6,257 bases of DNA from Planctomycetota bacterium (lineage in GTDB: Bacteria > Planctomycetota > SZUA-567 > H5-PLA8): assembly GCA_025355035.1 (NCBI GenBank), contig JANXLS010000163.1, positions 1 through 6,257 on the forward strand. The letters are read 5' to 3'. How positions within the stretch are numbered: position 1 is the stretch's first letter; every line of letters begins with the position of its first letter. This document shows positions 1 through 4,996 of this stretch, piece after piece. The translations under genes were made by a program, and so were the position numbers. The notes beneath the pieces were generated by a model. It saw nothing but the letters and a program-made list of their open reading frames with translations. It ran no database searches and was not told the origin of the DNA.

Positions 1-912
1 GCAAAATATAAAGTCGGAAACACGGCGATCGAACGCCTTTATACAGGCATGAAATGGGCTGAAGGGCCGGCGTGGCATGCGGGTGGGAAGTATTTGATGT
101 GGAGCGATATTCCAAATAATACGCAAATGCGACTATTAGACGAGGATAGTCATATCAGTAAATTACGTGCGTCGAATTACAGTAATGGTAATACGTTTGA
201 TTATGAAGGCCGTCAATTGTCCTGTGAACACGATACGCGACGCGTTGTTCGGTATGAACACAATGGTACTGTCAGTGTGTTAGCAGACAAGTTCGAAGGC
301 AAGCCATTCAATGCGCCCAATGATATTGTCATCCATCCTGACGGAGGTATCTGGTTTACAGATCCAGGATACGGTATTCTTGGCCATTATGAAGGTCATC
401 CGGATACATTGCAGCAGAAGGAAGCGGTCTACCGGATTGATCCAAAGACCAATACAGTCACTAAAATTTTAGAGGATATGTTTAAACCTAATGGCCTGTG
501 CTTCTCGCCGGATTATAAGAGACTTTACGTATGCGATACCGGTTCGTCACATTATGAAAAGGCCCCGAAGAATATCCGCGTGTACGAAGTTCAAGAAGGC
601 ACCAAGCTATCCGGTGGCAAAGAGTATTGTTCGATGAAAATGACATTGGACGCAAAAGAAGTCGCTGGGATGCCCGACGGTATCCGAGCGGACACCGACG
701 GCAACATTTGGACAGGCGGCGGATGGGTGGGCGAGGGATATGACGGCGTTCATATTTTCAGCCCGGAAGGGGAACGTATAGGCTTGATCCGCCTGCCTGA
801 AATCTGCAGCAACGTTTGCTTCGGGGGTCCAAAACGCAATCGGCTTTTCATGACCGCCAGCCAGTCGCTGTACGCGGTGTATGTCGAAGCCGTCGGCGCG
901 CATATTTGCTAG
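1..912 (+). CDS. SMP-30/gluconolactonase-like protein, 5'-truncated
   Basis: This is the last 303 codons of a gene that starts before the window. The frame is open from base 1, and the codons before the first ATG (position 49) already read as family sequence (VGNTAIERLYTG before MKWAEGPAW), so that ATG is internal. The family is a six-bladed beta-propeller that binds one divalent metal and often hydrolyses sugar lactones. Expected metal and active-site residues are visible: Glu in AEGPAW (codon 61-63), Asn in NAPNDI (319-321), Asn in KPNGL (490-492) and Asp in MPDGIRAD (676-678). FTDPGYG and CSNVCFGG also fit. Any signal peptide would lie outside the window. Hand-counted GC is about 45% over 61-660 but about 60% over 661-900, an odd break inside one frame. 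The family is secure; the substrate is unknown. The gene converges on the minus-strand SGNH gene. Confidence 0.9.
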   Translation, partial: AKYKVGNTAIERLYTGMKWAEGPAWHAGGKYLMWSDIPNNTQMRLLDEDSHISKLRASNYSNGNTFDYEGRQLSCEHDTRRVVRYEHNGTVSVLADKFEGKPFNAPNDIVIHPDGGIWFTDPGYGILGHYEGHPDTLQQKEAVYRIDPKTNTVTKILEDMFKPNGLCFSPDYKRLYVCDTGSSHYEKAPKNIRVYEVQEGTKLSGGKEYCSMKMTLDAKEVAGMPDGIRADTDGNIWTGGGWVGEGYDGVHIFSPEGERIGLIRLPEICSNVCFGGPKRNRLFMTASQSLYAVYVEAVGAHIC

Positions 913-917
913 CTCGA

Positions 918-965
918 CCCGGCAATGAATTGCCGGGCTACCATTGGGATGTCCCTATCGGGACA
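918..965. repeat. REP-like double hairpin
   Basis: Two short perfect hairpins lie just after the SMP-30 stop codon. The first has an 8-bp stem, CCCGGCAA (918-925) with TTGCCGGG (930-937), and a 4-nt loop. The second has a 6-bp stem, TGTCCC (950-955) with GGGACA (960-965), and a 4-nt loop. Read on the minus strand, GTAG (complement of 938-941) directly abuts the first stem. A GTAG or GGAG foot next to a palindrome is the known signature of REP elements moved by RAYT (Y1-type) transposases. No RAYT gene is in the window, and copy number in the genome cannot be seen, so the REP call is an inference. Neither hairpin is followed by a T run, so a role as an intrinsic terminator for the SMP-30 gene is possible but weakly supported. 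Confidence 0.6.
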
Positions 966-1001
966 GGACACTCCCTTCGTAAGCAAAGTGCCGTTGTAGT
1001 A

Positions 1002-1173
1002 TTAGCAGCCCGTTGAAAAAGGCTCGCATGGAAAAATCCGGCGCTTTTTGTCCGGCTCTTCGTTGCGAGCTTCAAGCGTTATCTCCTCTGATAGCGCTTG
1101 AAGCTCGACGCCTCGATCCGAACAAAAATCGCTCGGCTTTTTCCTTGCGCCCCCTTTTTCAACGGGCTGTTAA
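1002..1173. mobile_element. MITE-like foldback element, non-coding
   Basis: This 172-bp segment is one long imperfect palindrome. Its ends are perfect 17-bp inverted repeats, CAGCCCGTTGAAAAAGG at 1006-1022 and its reverse complement at 1153-1169, and the symmetry extends outwards to TTA (1002-1004) and TAA (1171-1173). The centre is a strong hairpin: 1066-1082 pairs with 1091-1107 over 17 positions, with one mismatch (T1079 opposite G1094, a wobble in RNA) and an 8-nt loop at 1083-1090. The arms between are partly complementary, for example GGAAAAA with CTTTTTCC. There is no transposase, which suggests a miniature element mobilised in trans. The termini remind me of DDE insertion-sequence ends, but I cannot name the family. 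It sits between convergent genes, overlaps the SGNH stop codon at 1170-1172, and could fold in transcripts from both sides. Confidence 0.7.
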
Positions 1174-2462
1174 GGATTTGAACGATGCCGTATCACTTTA
1201 AACGTGAGCTTGCGTCCAGGGAGTTCATTCAGCCTTGAACCGTTCCACACCTTCAACGCCAGATCGTTCCACGGCGGTGCCGCATCGGAAGAATACGCAA
1301 TCGAGTTCAGATTAATCCCGGTTGCAAAAGCCTCTTGAGTGAAGACCTCGCACAGCGAGCCGTTGCATTCTAAACGATAAAACCCCGGTGGCAGCCCCAT
1401 GATTTTCAGCATGTACCGCGATCGTTCTTCGAGCGGAACTAAACCCCACGGCGGCATTTTCTGTGCACTGGGATCGTCTGAATTGATCTGCCCAAATGCA
1501 GACTGCGCATTGATAATCTCGCGATACCGGTTGCTCGCCGGGATCGGATTCGGCGGAAGAATTGGAAGAACATTGTCTTCGCGTTCAAACGTCAGAATTG
1601 CATCCGATTCGATCACTCGCGCCGAGCAATTGAGCGCGGCAATCATCTTCTTGCTGCTCGCATCCAATTCCAAACGGCTCTCAGCCTGCGGCGGATTCAA
1701 ACTGTCATACAGTAAAAATCCCCACGCGACGTATGCCGAATCCGTCAGATGGATGATGTCCGAATTGATCGTGTACGCAGGCATCGTCCCTTGTTGTTTC
1801 AACTGCAATGCTTCAAGCGGATGAAAAACATCGATAATCGCCCATCCGTTTTTCGCACCGAATGCCAGCATATCTTCTGCGTAATGTTTGCGCCGAAATA
1901 GCGACGCCTCACCGCTGACTCGCATGTCGCCTGCTTGAGGCGTGAGATGAAAAACGCGCGCACCCGAGCGTTGCGCGCGTTCCGTACAGTCGCGCATCGC
2001 GCTGTGAAAGCTTTCAATTCCACGTTCGCCGTAAAGCGCGTCGTTCGCGCCATAGTTGAAGAAAACAATGTTCGGCTGCGACCGTTCCAGCCAATCCGGA
2101 AGCCGCTTCAATCCCTCCGCATACGTCCCGCTCCCGGTGGAATGCCGCGCAAACGTCAGATTCAATTCCGGGTGCCGCGTCTTCAACAGGAATTCAACCG
2201 TCTGCGACCACACGCCAATATACGTCGAGGAACTCCCGATCCACGTCACGCGATCGTTCGCTTTGAATGGAAATTGAATCGCACTGCGCTTTTGAAAACG
2301 CGAATCGACTTCGCTCGGATGATCAAACGCGTCGGGAGCATGAAGATCCGGAACAACAGCGAACGGATTGAGAACGAGATTATTCTGCTTGCGATAGACA
2401 ACGACCGCTCCGCCCGCAAAAAACGCAAGTATCAGCGCAAGAAAAAAGAGGTGTTTAGTCAT
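1170..2462 (-). CDS. Membrane-anchored SGNH/GDSL-type hydrolase
   Basis: This 430-residue protein has an uncleaved-looking N-terminal membrane segment (about residues 5-23), so the catalytic domain should lie outside the cytoplasmic membrane. SGNH blocks appear in order. RVTWIGSSSTY (71-81) is block I with Ser78 as probable nucleophile; ARHSTGSGTYAEG (105-117) stands at block II; NYGAND (136-141) is block III with Asn140 as oxyanion residue; and DIIH (235-238) is block V with the Asp/His of the triad. Block I reads GSS where GDS is usual, a substitution worth noting. A beta-rich tail follows, with LPPGFYRLECNG near 357-368, resembling the C-terminal part of some esterases in this superfamily. 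The start codon lies inside the upstream gene (8-bp overlap), which suggests translational coupling. No strong Shine-Dalgarno sequence precedes it. The stop codon lies in the edge of the foldback element. Esterase activity is likely; the substrate is unknown. Confidence 0.8.
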   Translation of the reverse strand: MTKHLFFLALILAFFAGGAVVVYRKQNNLVLNPFAVVPDLHAPDAFDHPSEVDSRFQKRSAIQFPFKANDRVTWIGSSSTYIGVWSQTVEFLLKTRHPELNLTFARHSTGSGTYAEGLKRLPDWLERSQPNIVFFNYGANDALYGERGIESFHSAMRDCTERAQRSGARVFHLTPQAGDMRVSGEASLFRRKHYAEDMLAFGAKNGWAIIDVFHPLEALQLKQQGTMPAYTINSDIIHLTDSAYVAWGFLLYDSLNPPQAESRLELDASSKKMIAALNCSARVIESDAILTFEREDNVLPILPPNPIPASNRYREIINAQSAFGQINSDDPSAQKMPPWGLVPLEERSRYMLKIMGLPPGFYRLECNGSLCEVFTQEAFATGINLNSIAYSSDAAPPWNDLALKVWNGSRLNELPGRKLTFKVIRHRSNP

Positions 2463-3465
2463 CGTTCAATTCTTTTATCGGCTGGTCAATCAAATCGTCG
2501 GTTGGTGCTTCGGCATAGTAGAAGTCGAGTTCCACTTCTGCCGTGTTCTTGGCAATGTACGCGATGTAGCCGTCGATTTCGTTGGCCTCAAATGCAATAT
2601 CAATCTCCGGTTCCGTCGTCGCGGGCGTGTATTCAATTGGAGCGTCGAGATAGCTCCAATCGGGGACATTAACATCTTTTGTGCTCTCCCGATTCGTGGC
2701 GTCGACGATTTTCAACGCCTCCGTAACATGCGAACTGTTCCACGCTTTTCGATTTTTAGGATCGACATAAAACGAATACGATTCCCACTCCCCGTCTACG
2801 ACATCGATCAGTTCCAGCGCCGTGCTGTAATCATCGACGGTCATCGGCGCGTCAATGCTCTTCGTCAACTGCGCGATCAAGCGAGTGACTTCTGCCGTCA
2901 GATGCGCGTTGGATTTCACTTCATTAAGTAATCCCTGCAAATCCTTGACGAGCACCTTTTCATTTTCCTTCAGCTTCGCAAAATCAGTTCGTTCCTTATC
3001 CGATAGCTCGCCGCCTTGTTTTCTGCGCAGACCTTCGACGCCATAATTCTTGCGCAGTAGCGAGAGCGCGGTGCTGAGCGCTCTAACTCCGGATTCGATC
3101 TTCGCGTTTTTGATCCCGGAACGCGGCAGCGATCCGCGCAATTCCGCCGTGCTCTGCGTGCTCGCGTTCAGCGCTTCGAAAAACGAGACATCGTGCTTCT
3201 TCAAGCGGCTTTCAAGCAGCACCACTTCTTCCTCTGTCTCTTTCAACGCGGACCAAAACGGCTGCTGCCGAATGGTCTTGGGATCAAGCGATTTGTCTGT
3301 GCATTCCTGTGTGGTTCTTCCAATCAAAGCGAGCGCGTGTTTGGCGTCTTCGATAAATTGCGCGGCGGTAACTTTGCGGGGCGGGGGAGTCGGCTTTGTT
3401 TCCAACGCGCTGGCGACGCCGGTCGTCAGCAGAATGGCCGGGAGCAGAATTGAATTTATGTTCAT
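2455..3465 (-). CDS. Secreted protein of unknown function with acidic tail
   Basis: I do not recognise this 336-residue protein. Residues 1-20 form a plausible Sec signal peptide (hydrophobic stretch ILLPAILLTTGVASA, likely cut after ASA-20), followed by a proline-rich linker (TPPPR). Residues about 33-225 look mostly helical, with charged heptad-like stretches (for example ETEEEVVLLESRLKK and KLKENEKVLVKDLQGLL), so a helical bundle or coiled coil is likely. Residues 266-336 are very acidic and carry aromatic residues: 19 Asp/Glu against 2 Lys and no Arg. The mature part has one cysteine (Cys55). The start is supported by GGAG seven bases upstream. It is the first gene of a unit with the SGNH hydrolase, so a role as its partner or in the same envelope process is a reasonable guess. 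It could bind cations or cell-surface polymers, but nothing in the sequence proves that. Confidence 0.75.
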   Translation of the reverse strand: MNINSILLPAILLTTGVASALETKPTPPPRKVTAAQFIEDAKHALALIGRTTQECTDKSLDPKTIRQQPFWSALKETEEEVVLLESRLKKHDVSFFEALNASTQSTAELRGSLPRSGIKNAKIESGVRALSTALSLLRKNYGVEGLRRKQGGELSDKERTDFAKLKENEKVLVKDLQGLLNEVKSNAHLTAEVTRLIAQLTKSIDAPMTVDDYSTALELIDVVDGEWESYSFYVDPKNRKAWNSSHVTEALKIVDATNRESTKDVNVPDWSYLDAPIEYTPATTEPEIDIAFEANEIDGYIAYIAKNTAEVELDFYYAEAPTDDLIDQPIKELNDD

Positions 3466-3472
3466 GATTCGG

Positions 3473-3476
3473 CTCC
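3473..3476 (-). promoter_or_regulatory. Shine-Dalgarno for the acidic-tail protein
   Basis: GGAG on the minus strand (CTCC on the plus strand) lies 7 nt upstream of the ATG at 3463-3465. This is good spacing and fixes the start of the gene. Confidence 0.7.
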
Positions 3477-3492
3477 ACAGGGTACCAGTGGA

Positions 3493-3498
3493 ATCATA
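3493..3498 (-). promoter_or_regulatory. Possible -10 element (TATGAT)
   Basis: On the minus strand TATGAT differs from the consensus TATAAT at one position. Transcription from it would start near 3486 and give a short leader of about 20 nt that still contains the GGAG ribosome site. No clear -35 hexamer stands 16-18 nt upstream, so this is a weak call that rests on one hexamer and its position in the divergent intergenic region. Confidence 0.25.
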
Positions 3499-3639
3499 GT
3501 GGATGAAATCGAAAAGTATAGATTGAAAGAATGAAAGGCGGTCCGAAAGAGCGCCGAAGCAAATGCGTTTGGGCTTGCCGTTTCGATGAAATTCAATTAC
3601 ACCCTTGGATTGCGTAGAGACAATTGGGTTTGATTATTA

Positions 3640-4986
3640 ATGCGTCGAATGGACTTCGACTCCCGGATGAAGGGTTATCGCGTGTTGAAAAATATTCTTG
3701 GAATGCTGGTGGCGATCTTTTCTGTCATCACTGTTACCGTCGAGGATTGCGCCGCGGCGGATCGTCCCGGGACGAACAGCGACGAGAGCAAGGTGCGGCC
3801 TTACACGCTGCCCGATCCATTGACGTTCAACGATGGAACGAAGGTGACGGACGCGAAGACATGGGTTGAAAAGCGGCGACCGGAGTTGCTGGATTTGTTT
3901 CGCGCGAACATGCACGGACACAGTCCCGCGAAACCGGCGGTGATGAAATTCGAAGTGGAATCGACTGATGCGAAGGCGCTGAACGGATTGGCCACCCGCA
4001 AGGAAATCGCGATCTATCCGACGGGATCGAAGGATGGTCCGGCAATTCACCTCCTTTTATACATTCCGAACGGCGCGCAGAAGCCGTCGCCGGCGTTCAT
4101 CGGCGTGAACTTCGATGGCAATCACACGATCTGTCCGGAAGACACCGGTGTCGTCGTTCGCGAGCAATGGATGTGGAATAAAGCGACGAAAACGGATGCG
4201 TTGGTGAAACCAGAGATCAAGAAGACGCTGCCGGCAGCCATTGGGTGGCCAGTTGAAATGGTGTTGAAGCGCGGATACGCCGTCGCGACGATTGCTCGCG
4301 CGGATGTGGAACCGGATTATCCGGAAGGATGGAAGCACGGGATTCGCGGCTACTACTTAAAGCAGGCTGGGAGGACGGAATTCGCTCAGGACGATTGGGG
4401 CGCAATTGCGGCGTGGGGCTGGAGTTTGAGCCGGGCACTGGATTATCTGGAGACGGATGCGGCGATTGACGCGAAGCATGTTGCAGTGCTGGGGCACTCG
4501 CGCATGGGCAAAGCTTCTCTGTGGGCCGGGGCGAGCGATGAGCGATTCGCGCTGGTGATTTCGAACGATTCGGGTGAAGGTGGCGCGGCGATCGCGCGTC
4601 GTTGGTTTGGCGAAACAACGGCGGTGATCAACCAGAATTTTCCACATTGGTTCTGCGCGAATTTCAAGCAGTACGCAGGGAACGAAGCGAAGTTGCCGTT
4701 CGATGCCCACGAGCTGCTGGCGCTGGTTGCTCCGCGCCCGTTGTACGTGGCGAGTGCCGAAGAGGACTTATGGGCCGATCCACGCGGAGAATTTTTGGCA
4801 GCGAAACATGCGAGCGTTGTTTACACACTCTTCGACAAGAAAGGGATCACGGAGGACGACATGCCGGCGATCCATCATCCTGTCGGCGATACGGTCGCGT
4901 ATCATATTCGCGCCGGGAAGCACGACATGACGGCTTACGATTGGGAGCAGTACGTCGCGTTTGCCGATCGGCAGTTTAAAAATTAA
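3640..4986 (+). CDS. CE15-type glucuronoyl methylesterase, secreted
   Basis: The protein matches bacterial carbohydrate esterase family 15, alpha/beta hydrolases that cut the ester between 4-O-methyl-glucuronate on xylan and lignin alcohols. In numbering from the ATG at 3640 (448 residues), the nucleophile is Ser287 in GHSRMGK (285-291), with Arg288 as the conserved neighbour. The catalytic His is probably His428 in AGKHDMTAYDW. Acid candidates are Asp310 (SNDSGEGG, the place of the fungal Glu) and an acidic residue in ASAEEDLWADPRGEF (371-385). ARADVEPDYPEGW and QDDWGAIAAWGWSL also fit the family. The N-terminus is a signal peptide (hydrophobic LGMLVAIFSVITVTV, likely cut after CAAA-40). The start is uncertain: 3640 is the outermost ATG and has no ribosome site, ATG 3667 is possible, and GTG 3682 (434 residues) has AAGGG at ideal spacing. 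A generic acetylxylan-esterase label is the main alternative. The kinase gene follows after 10 bp. Confidence 0.87.
   Translation: MRRMDFDSRMKGYRVLKNILGMLVAIFSVITVTVEDCAAADRPGTNSDESKVRPYTLPDPLTFNDGTKVTDAKTWVEKRRPELLDLFRANMHGHSPAKPAVMKFEVESTDAKALNGLATRKEIAIYPTGSKDGPAIHLLLYIPNGAQKPSPAFIGVNFDGNHTICPEDTGVVVREQWMWNKATKTDALVKPEIKKTLPAAIGWPVEMVLKRGYAVATIARADVEPDYPEGWKHGIRGYYLKQAGRTEFAQDDWGAIAAWGWSLSRALDYLETDAAIDAKHVAVLGHSRMGKASLWAGASDERFALVISNDSGEGGAAIARRWFGETTAVINQNFPHWFCANFKQYAGNEAKLPFDAHELLALVAPRPLYVASAEEDLWADPRGEFLAAKHASVVYTLFDKKGITEDDMPAIHHPVGDTVAYHIRAGKHDMTAYDWEQYVAFADRQFKN
3670..3674 (+). promoter_or_regulatory. Shine-Dalgarno favouring a GTG start at 3682
   Basis: AAGGG lies 7 nt upstream of an in-frame GTG (3682-3684) in the esterase gene. 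None of the upstream ATG candidates (3640, 3649, 3667) has a comparable site. A start here still leaves a complete signal peptide beginning M-LKNILGMLV. Confidence 0.5.
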
Positions 4987-4988
4987 GG
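4985..4988 (+). promoter_or_regulatory. Shine-Dalgarno for the Ser/Thr kinase
   Basis: AAGG overlaps the TAA stop codon of the esterase gene and sits 8 nt before the ATG at 4997. This supports that start and suggests that the kinase is translated from the same message. Confidence 0.65.
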
Positions 4989-4996
4989 TTGACCTG

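Noticed and set aside
49..51. ATG at 49 as the start of the SMP-30-like gene
   Set aside because: The frame is open to base 1, and the 16 codons before the ATG read as normal family sequence, so the gene is cut by the window edge.
1066..1107. Central hairpin as a classic Rho-independent terminator
   Set aside because: The stem is strong, but no T run directly follows it on either strand. Termination by the larger foldback remains possible but is not shown.
918..1173. CRISPR array or tRNA in the palindromic gap
   Set aside because: There are no evenly spaced direct repeats and no cloverleaf. The hairpins are two different inverted-repeat elements.
816..1201. Two small plus-strand open frames covering the convergent gap
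   Set aside because: They overlap the SMP-30 end and the palindromic element, have no ribosome site or recognisable protein features, and follow from the repeat sequence.
1399..2672. Long plus-strand open frames opposite the SGNH and acidic-tail genes (up to 245 codons)
   Set aside because: Their translations are Arg-rich and low in recognisable motifs, as expected for antisense shadows. The minus-strand frames carry signal peptides and family motifs.
3605..3640. Promoter for the esterase (TTGGAT or TTGCGT with TTATTA-like -10)
   Set aside because: No combination gives both a good -35 and a good -10 at 16-18 nt spacing, so I do not call it.
3742..3762. Lipoprotein signal around VEDC in the esterase N-terminus
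   Set aside because: The residues before Cys37 (V-E-D) do not fit a lipobox. An ordinary signal peptidase site after CAAA is more likely.
4217..4710. Minus-strand open frames opposite the esterase
   Set aside because: They are Arg/Pro/Ser-rich shadows of the CE15 gene.
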